Below, in pieces: positions 8,723 to 16,362 of a DNA stretch of 64,000 nt. The stretch covers positions 51,507-115,506 of the forward strand of contig UQCW01000003.1 in assembly GCA_900539625.1 (NCBI GenBank). The letters run 5' to 3'. Numbering within the stretch: the first letter of the stretch is position 1; each line of letters starts with the position of its first letter. Origin of the DNA: an uncultured Prevotella sp. (lineage in GTDB: Bacteria; Bacteroidota; Bacteroidia; Bacteroidales; Bacteroidaceae). A program made the position numbers and the translations under genes. The notes under the pieces were generated by a model, which saw only the letters and a list, made by a program, of their open reading frames with translations, was not told the origin of the DNA and searched no databases.

Positions 8723-10156
8723 ATGAAAGAAACTCCAAAAACCCCTTCAGCCTTCCTTTCCCTTCTGCCTTTGATAGTCTTGGTATTGATGCTTGTGGCC
8801 ACTGTTCGTGCCTACGGGAGCGATTCGCTTTCCGGTGCCAGTCAGGTGACCCTTCTTGTCGTTTCGGCCTTTTGCGTATTGATTGGCATGTGTTTTTTGA
8901 AAGTGCCGTGGAAGAAATTTGAAGAAGCCATCGTCTTTAACATCACCAATGTGGCAACGGCCGTTATCATCCTTTTGCTCATTGGTGCCTTGAGTGGAGC
9001 GTGGATGGTGAGCGGCGTTGTGCCGTCGCTCATCTATTACGGGGTGCAAATCATCCATCCAGATGTCTTTTTAGTGTCTTCCTGCATCATCAGCGCCATG
9101 GTCAGTGTCATGACTGGCAGTTCGTGGACAACCATCGCCACCATCGGCATTGCCCTCATGGGCATCGGTCGTGCGCAGGGATTCGACGACGGATGGATTG
9201 CAGGGGCCATCATCAGTGGAGCCTATTTCGGTGACAAAATCTCTCCCTTGTCCGACACCACAGTCTTGGCTTCTGGCAGCGTCAACGTTCCGCTCTTTCA
9301 GCACATCCGCTATATGGTCATCACCACATTGCCCTCCATCGTGATTGCCTCAGTGGTGTTTTTTGTGGTCGGATTGATGTTTGAAGGTTCCGACACGGGC
9401 GAAATCGCAGCATTCAGTCAAGCCCTCTCCGGCCGTTTCAACATCACGCCCTGGCTGCTTGCTGTGCCCGTTCTTACGGGAATAATGATTGCCAAGCGGT
9501 GGCCGCCCATCATCACTTTGTTTCTCTCCACGCTTTTGGCCGTGGTTTTTGCTTTGGTGTTTCAGAGCGACGTTTTGGGTGAAATTGCCGACGGCGATTT
9601 GTTTAAAGGCGCCATGCAGAGCGTCTATGGCAGCACTTCCATTCCAACAGATAGTCAACTCCTGACGGATCTCGTTGCCACGCGCGGCATGGCCGGCATG
9701 ATGGGAACAATTTGGTTGATACTTTGTGCCATGTGTTTCGGTGGAACCATGGAAGCCGGCGGCATGGTGCGTGGCATCACGCAATTGTTTGTGCGCATGA
9801 TTCGCGGTCGCACCAGTTTGGTCGGTGCGACAGCCTGCAGCGGTTTGATGCTGAATCTCGCGGTGGCCGACCAGTATATCTGCGTGCTTCTAACGGGCAA
9901 TATGTTCAAGCGTATATACGACCGTCAGGGCTATGAACGCCGCCTGCTGAGCCGCACAACGGAAGACAGTGTGACCGTCACCTCAGTGCTCGTTCCGTGG
10001 AACACCTGTGGTATGACACAGAGCACGGTGCTCGGCGTGCCAACGCTTACTTACCTGCCATATTGCATCTTCAATCTTGTCAGTCCGCTGGTGAGTATCT
10101 GTGTGGCTGCACTTGGCTACAAAATATTTAGGGTGGGAGAGAAGAAAGAACAATAA
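8723..10156 (+). CDS. nhaC: NhaC-family Na+/H+ antiporter
   Basis: 477-residue inner-membrane antiporter. Hydrophobic helices run along the whole length. Family hallmarks are the ISAMVSVMTGSSWTTIATIGIALMGIGRA segment, the YFGDKISPLSDTTVLAS segment with charged residues inside the membrane, and LAVADQYICVLLTGNMF plus LLSRTTEDSVTVTSVLVPWNTCGM near the end, which match NhaC. It would exchange cytoplasmic Na+ for external H+ for sodium and pH homeostasis. Monocistronic: own promoter and a bidirectional terminator at 10162-10201. A second sodium antiporter, nhaD, lies at 49793. Confidence 0.92.
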   Translation: MKETPKTPSAFLSLLPLIVLVLMLVATVRAYGSDSLSGASQVTLLVVSAFCVLIGMCFLKVPWKKFEEAIVFNITNVATAVIILLLIGALSGAWMVSGVVPSLIYYGVQIIHPDVFLVSSCIISAMVSVMTGSSWTTIATIGIALMGIGRAQGFDDGWIAGAIISGAYFGDKISPLSDTTVLASGSVNVPLFQHIRYMVITTLPSIVIASVVFFVVGLMFEGSDTGEIAAFSQALSGRFNITPWLLAVPVLTGIMIAKRWPPIITLFLSTLLAVVFALVFQSDVLGEIADGDLFKGAMQSVYGSTSIPTDSQLLTDLVATRGMAGMMGTIWLILCAMCFGGTMEAGGMVRGITQLFVRMIRGRTSLVGATACSGLMLNLAVADQYICVLLTGNMFKRIYDRQGYERRLLSRTTEDSVTVTSVLVPWNTCGMTQSTVLGVPTLTYLPYCIFNLVSPLVSICVAALGYKIFRVGEKKEQ

Positions 10157-10161
10157 AAAAA

Positions 10162-10201
10162 CAAAAGCATGGGGCGTCCAAACGGGCGCCCCATGCTTTT
10201 G
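10162..10201. terminator. Bidirectional terminator between nhaC and the HsdR_N gene
   Basis: CAAAAGCATGGGGCG pairs with CGCCCCATGCTTTTG (perfect 15-bp arms). T-rich on both strands, and it separates two convergent genes. Confidence 0.85.
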
Positions 10202-10344
10202 GAAATCTAAAGGGATGTTTCCAATGGAGCTTGCCAGCCTCATTATGTTTCAGGCACGGAAGCAGCGGGAGTCGGTGTGGCTCGTCTGCCGATGCCCTGC
10301 CTCTTGCTGGCATGATGAGGCTGCAGGCCAGGCAAAACCCTTTC

Positions 10345-10800
10345 TCATTTCAGTTCTGAATAAGCCGGGATTTCGCGCAGATATTCCACGTTTCCGGCCT
10401 CGTAATCAATGTGGCAGCAATAGTGGTTGATTCCGTTCGTGACGAAGAGATAATCAGCTCTGAGAACACTGTTGTAGGAGGCAATTTGCGTGAAAACCTG
10501 CTGCGTGATAGGCACAGAGGGGGCTTTATATTCAACGATGGCGCGTGGGCGGCCTCCGTCGCGGTGGTAAAGCACACTGTCGCAACGGCGTGAAACACCG
10601 CCAACCTTGAGGCCCACTTCGTTGCCGAGCAGAGCGGCAGGGTAGCCCTTGTGTTCAACCAGAAAATGAACAAAGTGCTGGCGCACCCATTCTTCGGGTG
10701 TGAGAGTGACGTAGCGGCGGCGCAGGAAGTCGAAAACAAGGGTGCGCCCCCCTTGCACTTTCGTTTTTATATTGAAGGAGGGGAGATTTAATGGAATCAT
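10345..10800 (-). CDS. HsdR_N (type I restriction R-subunit N-terminal) domain protein
   Basis: 151 residues consisting essentially of one domain: VRQHFVHFLVEHKGYPAALLGNEV, then RRCDSVLYHRDGGRPRAIVEYKAP with the PD-(D/E)xK-type pattern (D, then VEYK), then TQQVFTQIASYNSVLRADYLFVTNG. This matches the small HSDR_N_2 family seen as stand-alone proteins in Bacteroidota. The nuclease core residues are present, but there is no helicase, HsdM or HsdS nearby, so it is not a type I restriction system. The start at 10800 (MIPLNLPSFNIKTK) is preferred over upstream in-frame codons because the extra N-terminus is not family-like. Function unknown. Confidence 0.85.
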   Translation of the reverse strand: MIPLNLPSFNIKTKVQGGRTLVFDFLRRRYVTLTPEEWVRQHFVHFLVEHKGYPAALLGNEVGLKVGGVSRRCDSVLYHRDGGRPRAIVEYKAPSVPITQQVFTQIASYNSVLRADYLFVTNGINHYCCHIDYEAGNVEYLREIPAYSELK

Positions 10801-10805
10801 TTGTT

Positions 10806-10813
10806 TATATTTG
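10806..10813 (+). promoter_or_regulatory. Possible -7 box for amn
   Basis: TATATTTG on the plus strand, ~160 bp before the AMP nucleosidase start and directly in front of the divergent HsdR_N gene. No good TTTG at the right distance, so this is weaker than the minus-strand promoter. Confidence 0.4.
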
Positions 10814-10954
10814 CACCACGAACCGTCCCCGTGGCGGCCTTGCGTCGACACTGGGATGGTTGCGGTTGGTTTTAACATACTGAATACTCCGCCGCTTTCA
10901 GAGGCGTGCCGTGGAACGGCACATAGCTTCTGAAAACAGAAGGGGGAATATTCG

Positions 10955-10984
10955 CAAATTTACGAGTTTATTTATGATTACAAA
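10955..10984 (-). promoter_or_regulatory. Promoter for the HsdR_N gene
   Basis: Minus strand: TTTG (10981-10984), 18 bp, TAAATTTG (10955-10962). The -33 element lies inside the first codons of the divergent amn gene. The implied leader is ~150 nt. Confidence 0.6.
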
Positions 10985-11750
10985 GCAAGAAATTGTTGGA
11001 AACTGGCTCGTTCGTTACACCAAAATGCCGCTGGAGGCGTTTGGCCAGCACATTCTTCTGACGAATTTTAATAACTACATAGATTTGTTTTGCGACGAGA
11101 TGAACGTGCCGCATGTGGGCTTTGAAGCCAACATGCGTGCCGTGACGGCTGGCGACATCACGATGATCAATTTCGGCATCGGAAGTCCGAATGCGGCGCT
11201 CATCATGGATTTGCTCAGTTGCGTCAATCCGAAGGCTTGCCTGTTTTTGGGCAAGTGTGGCGGCATTTCCGATAAGACACATCTCGGCGATTACATCCTG
11301 CCCTTGGCAGGCATCCGCGGCGAAGGAACGTCAAACGATTATTTTCCGCCAGAGGTGCCGGCACTTCCGGCGTTTATGCTTCAGCGTGCCGTTTCCACCG
11401 CTCTGCGAGACAATAGTCATGATTATTGGACGGGTACGGTCTATACGACCAACCGCCGTGTCTGGGAACATGATGAACGCTTCAAGAATTATCTTCGCGA
11501 AACGCGGGCTATGGCTGTCGACATGGAGACGGCAACGCTCTTTTCTTGTGGATTCTATAACCACATTCCGACAGGGGCGCTCTTGCTCGTGTCGGACAAT
11601 CCGATGGACCCCGATGGTGTCAAAACGGAGGCCAGCGACCAGAAGGTGACTTCCAATTTCGCGGCGCAACATGTGCGCATCGGCATTGAGGCCATGAAAC
11701 TGATCATCGGCGAGAGAAAGACCGTTCGTCATCTGAAATACGATTGGTGA
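10974..11750 (+). CDS. amn: AMP nucleosidase
   Basis: 258-residue enzyme that splits AMP into adenine and ribose 5-phosphate, part of purine salvage. It is the short form common in Bacteroidota, lacking the N-terminal regulatory domain of the ~480-residue E. coli Amn. The nucleoside phosphorylase fold is visible: MINFGIGSPNAALIMDLL, ACLFLGKCGGIS, then the substrate-binding AMAVDMETATLFSCGF and LLLVSDNPMDPDGVKT. The start at 10974 (MITKQEIVGNWLVRYTK) matches the family; the upstream extension does not. It is divergent from the HsdR_N gene with overlapping promoter regions. Confidence 0.92.
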   Translation: MITKQEIVGNWLVRYTKMPLEAFGQHILLTNFNNYIDLFCDEMNVPHVGFEANMRAVTAGDITMINFGIGSPNAALIMDLLSCVNPKACLFLGKCGGISDKTHLGDYILPLAGIRGEGTSNDYFPPEVPALPAFMLQRAVSTALRDNSHDYWTGTVYTTNRRVWEHDERFKNYLRETRAMAVDMETATLFSCGFYNHIPTGALLLVSDNPMDPDGVKTEASDQKVTSNFAAQHVRIGIEAMKLIIGERKTVRHLKYDW

Positions 11751-11840
11751 GAAACGCAAAGGAGCGTGGCAGGTGGCCAGCGACAATGGCGCGAACTTGA
11801 ACGGAGCAGGAATAAGGCGGCATCTGCTGATTTATGGATT

Positions 11841-11917
11841 TAGGTAGGTGTCCAAAATTTTTTTATAGTATCCATGCAGGAGAAAACCAGTTTGAACTAA
11901 TTTGGAACACCTACTTA
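11841..11917. repeat. 77-bp palindromic repeat, copy 1
   Basis: Begins TAGGTAGGTGTCCAAAAT and ends with AACACCTACTTA in inverted orientation, with TATCCATGCAGG and ACCAGTTTGAACTAAT in the middle. Same length and same internal blocks as copies at 30943 and 33868. It lies just upstream of holA. Confidence 0.85.
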
Positions 11918-11930
11918 TTTAGATTAAGTA

Positions 11931-12980
11931 ATGGCATATAATACATCTTTCTCTGCCCGAAAGAAAACGGGTGTGACCTATGAGACCATCATTCGGGAAG
12001 TGAGGGCCGGCGAACTGAAGCCGGTTTATTTTCTGATGGGGGAGGAGAGCTACTATATTGACCGCGTGTCGGACTTCATTGTCGACGCGGTGCTGAAAAA
12101 AGACGAGCGCGATTTCAATCTTCTTACCTTCTTCGGGATGGAAACTGACATCGACACGGTGATTAATGCTGCCAAAGGATTTCCGATGGGAGCGCAGCGA
12201 CTGGTGGTTATGGTGAAAGAAGCGCAGGGGTTGAAAAATTTGGAGCGCTTGGAGTTTTATCTGAAGAGCGTTCAGCCCTCAACCGTGCTTATCTTTTGCT
12301 ACAAAAACGGCAAAATCGACCAGCGCCTGAAGGTGGCCTCGATGATTGAGAAGCAGGGGGTGCTTTATGAGTCACCCAAACTGAACGAGCGTCAGCTCAT
12401 CGCTTTCATCAAATCCTATGCGCAGCGCAAACGCATTGGCATCGAAGAACAGGCCGTCATGATGTTGGCAGAGTATGTGGGGAACGATTTAAACCGCATG
12501 GCGGGCGAGCTCGACAAACTCTTCATCGCCCTTCCAGAGGGGCAAAAAATCGTTACGGAGGCCATGATTCAGAGCCATGTCGGCATCAGCAAGGAATTTA
12601 ATATTTTCGAACTGCAGGACGCGCTTGGGCGAAAAGACATCGCCAAAGTGATGCTGATTGCGAAATATTTTGACAGTAATTCGAAAGTGTACAACATTCA
12701 AAAGACGCTTCCGATGCTGTTTAAATACTTTTCAAACGTGATGCTGGCCTATTATTCGCCAGATAAGAGCGAACACGGCATTGGCGCGTGGCTTGGAATG
12801 TTCGAGTGGGGCGTTCGGAAAAATGTGTTGCCGCCGATGAAAGCCTACTCCGGTGTGAAGGTGATGAAGATCATTGGGGAGATTCGCAGAACGGATGCTC
12901 GGTCGAAGGGTGTTGACAGCACATCGTCAACAACGTGCGGCGAACTGATGCGGGAGCTCTTCTATTTTATTTTGCATTGA
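11931..12980 (+). CDS. holA: DNA polymerase III subunit delta
   Basis: Clamp-loader subunit that opens the beta clamp; works with DnaX. 349 residues, usual length. Typical features: VRAGELKPVYFLMGEESYYIDRVSDFI at the start (degenerate nucleotide-binding region), KRLVVMVKEAQ-like segment (AQRLVVMVKEAQGLKNLERLEFYL), the VLIFCYKNGKIDQR stretch, and the domain II/III boundary ISKEFNIFELQDALGRKDIAKVMLIAKYF. The first ATG at 11931 sits in a TTAAGTAATGG sequence that resembles the end of a dispersed element. A strong bidirectional terminator follows at 13041. Confidence 0.9.
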   Translation: MAYNTSFSARKKTGVTYETIIREVRAGELKPVYFLMGEESYYIDRVSDFIVDAVLKKDERDFNLLTFFGMETDIDTVINAAKGFPMGAQRLVVMVKEAQGLKNLERLEFYLKSVQPSTVLIFCYKNGKIDQRLKVASMIEKQGVLYESPKLNERQLIAFIKSYAQRKRIGIEEQAVMMLAEYVGNDLNRMAGELDKLFIALPEGQKIVTEAMIQSHVGISKEFNIFELQDALGRKDIAKVMLIAKYFDSNSKVYNIQKTLPMLFKYFSNVMLAYYSPDKSEHGIGAWLGMFEWGVRKNVLPPMKAYSGVKVMKIIGEIRRTDARSKGVDSTSSTTCGELMRELFYFILH

Positions 12981-13040
12981 TGGCAAAGTGAAATACAAGG
13001 GCAAAGGAAAGCTGGAAAAATACTTATCAAAATAGCAACT

Positions 13041-13078
13041 AAAAAGCGCCATTTCTTAATAGAGATGGCGCTCTTTTT
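13041..13078. terminator. Bidirectional terminator after holA
   Basis: AAAAAGCGCCAT pairs with ATGGCGCT.TTTTT around a 12-nt loop. A-run before and T-run after the stem. Confidence 0.85.
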
Positions 13079-13411
13079 GTTTAAGGATTTCTGGGAAGAA
13101 GGGAATGGCTGTTATTTGGAGTTTACCGAGAATGGCATTTTCAAAGTGCCGACTGCCAGATGGGAGGGACAGAACTTGGATGCGCCTTTGCTGGCAATTT
13201 TGTTGCTGCGTTCATCGCTCAAGCCATTGCATGGAAAAATCGCCTGAATTTGTTTTATTGATAAACGGATTGCAGAAATGGACGAGTTGACGGTTTCTGG
13301 AAGCGCTATTATTTGTTTTTCTCGTAAGATGCCCTGTAAATAGGGGCTTTGAGGTATTTCTGTTCGTTTCTTCTCCTATACTTCTTGGCGAACGCGGGGC
13401 GAGTCACATCC

Positions 13412-13500
13412 GCGTCTGGGGGCAGACGCATTCGTATCAGCCCCCAGACGCATTCGTATCTGGGAGCAGACACGCTCGTATCTGGGACGGCGTTCGTTGG
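13412..13500. repeat. 22-bp tandem repeats, locus 1
   Basis: Units at 13412-13433, 13434-13455, 13456-13477 and a terminal variant from 13478. The unit core is CTGGGGGCAG or CTGGGAGCAG followed by ACGCATTC-like sequence; in unit 2 the core is inverted (CAGCCCCCAG) while its flanks are not. The last unit reads TCTGGGACGGCGTTCGTTGG, the same end as at locus 2. Confidence 0.85.
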
Positions 13501-13559
13501 AGAATATAAGGAGAGGATTGGGAGAGACATGGATTGGGGTGGGGAGATTCTTTTAAAAT

Positions 13560-13745
13560 TAGGTATTCCAAATTCTTTTCTACTATTCGCGTAGAGGAAT
13601 CCCAGGTTGATGTTGCCTTGCCGCATTCATTTACCTCTGCAGCAGTCTTGAAGAAGAAATGTGGCGGGCTACGTGGTTGATGAGAGATTGCTGATGGGGC
13701 AAAGGAATGCGGCAAGATAATATGTGTGATCTTAAATATCTACTT
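13560..13745. repeat. Rearranged copy of the long MITE-like element
   Basis: TTGATGTTGCCTTGCCGCATTC (about 13600-13626) parallels the block at about 13920-13941. The following segment (about 13646-13690) is instead the reverse complement of the central block of the 13868 element (shared TCTTCAAGAC/GTCTTGAAGA and ACGTAG). This suggests an internal inversion or a partial nested copy. Confidence 0.5.
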
Positions 13746-13867
13746 AGCGTATTGAAAATCTGAAATTTGTGGCGATTTTTGAGCGGCGTTAAGTGACATA
13801 AAATTGAAGCGAGCTTTGGTGATGTCGTATCTTTGCAGGGAGCGTGCCGTGTTGCATGATCTGATAA

Positions 13868-14059
13868 TAAGTTGGTGTTCAAAATTATTTTACAGTATCC
13901 AGGTCGGGGAACCCCAGTTTAATATTGCCTTGCCATATTCTGTTGCCCCTGTAGTTGCCTTTCATCAGTCACGTAGTCCGCTAAGCTCCTTCTTCAAGAC
14001 CGCTGTTGGAACAAAATAATACAACAATTCAATATAAACTAATTTTGAACACCCGCTTA
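13868..14059. repeat. 192-bp long form of the palindromic repeat
   Basis: Ends TAAGTTGGTGTTCAAAATTA and TAATTTTGAACACCCGCTTA are inverted copies. It shares ACAGTATCCAGG and CCCCAGTTTAA with the 77-bp form but has about 115 extra bp, including a TCACGTAGTCCGCTAAGCTC block akin to that of the 7741 element. Confidence 0.7.
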
Positions 14060-15494
14060 AAGGGATGGGGGATGGCAGGGCGTGATGCCTGGAAAGTCTT
14101 GCCGTTTGCCTTAGGCGAATGGCAGGATGAGGAGAAGTTTTTCAATCTATTTCTGCGCGGTGCATGGATTTACCGATGTCTTACCTTGGCGAAAATGGCT
14201 TGCAGGCAAACAGGCGGAGAGAAAGCGGAAGACGCTTGCTTGGCTTTGGGGCTTGAGCGAAAAGCGCAACAAGGCGTTGCGCAGTCCACAAGAATCCGTC
14301 AGGGTGGGTGAGAAGATGAAGGAGAATAAACCAGAATCAATATGAAAAGGTAAATGCCTCAATAGGAAGCGGGCGACATCAGAAAAATATGGAATTTATA
14401 ATGATGGTCAATAATGAAATTGCAATGTATATAAAGCAAAATTATGGAATACTAATTTTATTTGCGCGGAACAAGCGAATGCTAAAAATAGAAGATATTT
14501 CTTCATTTTCAGGTGTTTAATTGTGAAATGAACGGCCTGAGAATCGCGTAAAAACCTTGGAGTTGAACACTCGGGCGAAATAGGGAAATGGCGGCCAAGT
14601 AGAAGGGAAAAATCCGTCAAAATCTACATTTAGCCAATTTTATAATTTACGTAGACGAATCTCTGAATGTAAATCCTTAGGTACAGATTTACAAATATGT
14701 ATTTAAATTACAAACAAATATCAGATATATGGTAATATTCAAATGTAAAATTGTGGATTTTTGGATTGGAAATTGCGAAGTGTAAATGTAAACTTATAAA
14801 TATGCACTCATTTTATTACATTGCAACGCACTGAAACTTAGGAAAATAGAGTTTATAGATGTTTTATATGTGTATGTATTCATTTTCCTTTTGGTTTAAA
14901 TCCCTTGAATATTCTCATTATTGTTTTATTTTACAATATTGTAATAAGCACATAATCAGTGTGATAGATGTCTTTATTAAAGAAATATACAGGTGTGTTT
15001 TGGATTGTAAATATATATGTAAATAAAGAGACGTCTTTCCTGATTATCGGTTTTTGGATTTGTGTTGATTTGCGGATGTGAAATTGTAAAATTTAAAATC
15101 AAAATTTTCTTTTCTGAATTTTGTAGATTCCTAAATTTGTATGTATCTTTGTAAATGAATCCGCAAAATTCCGTTTTGACCGACTGAAGGGCGTTTTTGG
15201 CTTGCTTTTAGCGCCAGGTGTTACGCTTTTTGGTGTTGCTTAAAATATATAATTATAAAAAATATGAGTTATAGACAAAGATATTATAAGTCTCTGTGTA
15301 TATTTTCTTTTAAAATATAATCTATGTCTCATGATATTGGTATGAACTTTAAAGCAGGTATGTAAGAATATTATCAGTAAAATAAATCTTTATATAAATC
15401 TGTATTTATTCTAATCTTATATTTTGAAAATTGGTCTTGCAGGATATGTAATTTCAAAGATATAAAACACAGTTTGGTAAAATAAGAAATCAGT

Positions 15495-16040
15495 ATGAAA
15501 GAAAGAATTCGTTTGATCCAGGAGCAGCTTGGGCTGTCGCAGATAGAGTTTGCTAACAAGTTGGGTATTTCGCCAGCATCTTTGTCGAGTATTTACACGG
15601 GGCGTACCAATCCTACGAATAATCATGTGATGGCCATTCATAAGGCCTTTCCGCAAATTAACGTAAATTGGTTAATGTTTGGAGAGGGAGATATGACTGA
15701 AGGAGGTGTTGTTGGCGCTGCGCTGAATGAAAATGGTGAGGTGGTCAATAATAATGATGAGGGAGGACTTGAAAATGGAAAATCTGATACTTCCGTCAGT
15801 CCTGCTGGTTTGGCATTGTTTTCTTCAGAAGGAAAGGAAGCGCCAGGTGATGACGTGCTTTCAAGGATGGGGGTCGCTGATGGAGTAAATTCAAGCCATT
15901 TGGGTGTTTCCAACGAGGATTTTTACTCTCGCAGGTCTAAAAATACGAATATTATTGACAAACCAGTCCGGGAAATCAAGGAAATTAGGGTGTTTTTCAG
16001 TGATGGTACATACGAGGCTTTTGTACCTTCTGGTAAATAA
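15495..16040 (+). CDS. XRE-family helix-turn-helix regulator
   Basis: 181 residues. Residues 1-65 form an HTH_3 DNA-binding domain: MKERIRLIQEQLGLSQIEFANKLGISPASLSSIYTGRTNPTN, with the recognition helix around SPASLSSIYTG. The middle (about 75-150) is low-complexity, Ser/Gly/Glu/Asn-rich and probably disordered. The C-terminus PVREIKEIRVFFSDGTYEAFVPSGK is a short conserved tail found with this type of Bacteroidota regulator. It lies 320 bp upstream of comEC on the same strand; whether it regulates comEC or the large upstream gap is unknown. Targets cannot be deduced. Confidence 0.88.
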   Translation: MKERIRLIQEQLGLSQIEFANKLGISPASLSSIYTGRTNPTNNHVMAIHKAFPQINVNWLMFGEGDMTEGGVVGAALNENGEVVNNNDEGGLENGKSDTSVSPAGLALFSSEGKEAPGDDVLSRMGVADGVNSSHLGVSNEDFYSRRSKNTNIIDKPVREIKEIRVFFSDGTYEAFVPSGK

Positions 16041-16362
16041 ATCTTTTTAATATTCAGGGAATTAGCGTCTCTGTGTATTCTTCCTTTCACGGGGTGAAAT
16101 GGCGCTCTCTTAATCGCTTTTTTGAGGTTGGAGGGGCGTGTTGCTGACGTGTTTTCTGCTTCGAAAAGAGGTGGTGGACTGTCTGGAAAAAAGTGTGCCG
16201 TTGAAAGTGATATGCTGAAAGGCATTTTTATTTCTAAGATGGTTCTCTGGGTGAAGCTGCTCGTTTGTCCATGGTGTCGTGGTCTTCGTGGTGTCAGGTA
16301 GGAGTGTCGCTCGGCCTCTTTTCAAGTATTGTCTCGCAAGAATCCTTATAGCTGATATAAAT
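16041..16362. other. Spacer upstream of comEC, no gene
   Basis: 322 bp without a credible gene. Minus-strand open frames here overlap comEC and the regulator and show no family resemblance. No clear TANNTTTG promoter or hairpin was found. Confidence 0.5.

Larger units (their letters stand above)
12981..15494. other. 2.5-kb gene-free region with degenerate repeats
   Basis: No open frame here resembles a known protein; those present overlap repeats or are antisense to each other. Contents: a terminator (13041-13078), 22-bp tandem repeats (13412-13500), an inverted fragment of the long MITE-like element (about 13560-13745), a full 192-bp element (13868-14059), and from about 14400 on strongly AT-rich sequence with many TGTAAAT/TTTGTAA words. 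A TATCTTTG at 15144-15151 may be a promoter. It separates the replication gene holA from the XRE regulator. Confidence 0.7.

Noticed and set aside
10345..10800. Part of a type I restriction-modification system
   Set aside because: Only the HsdR_N domain is present; no helicase part, HsdM or HsdS in the vicinity.
13412..13500. 22-bp repeats as a possible CRISPR array
   Set aside because: Units are directly adjacent with no unique spacers, and no cas genes are present; the same holds for the other two loci.
14006..14311. 101-residue frame downstream of the 192-bp element
   Set aside because: It begins inside the repeat and has no recognisable protein features.
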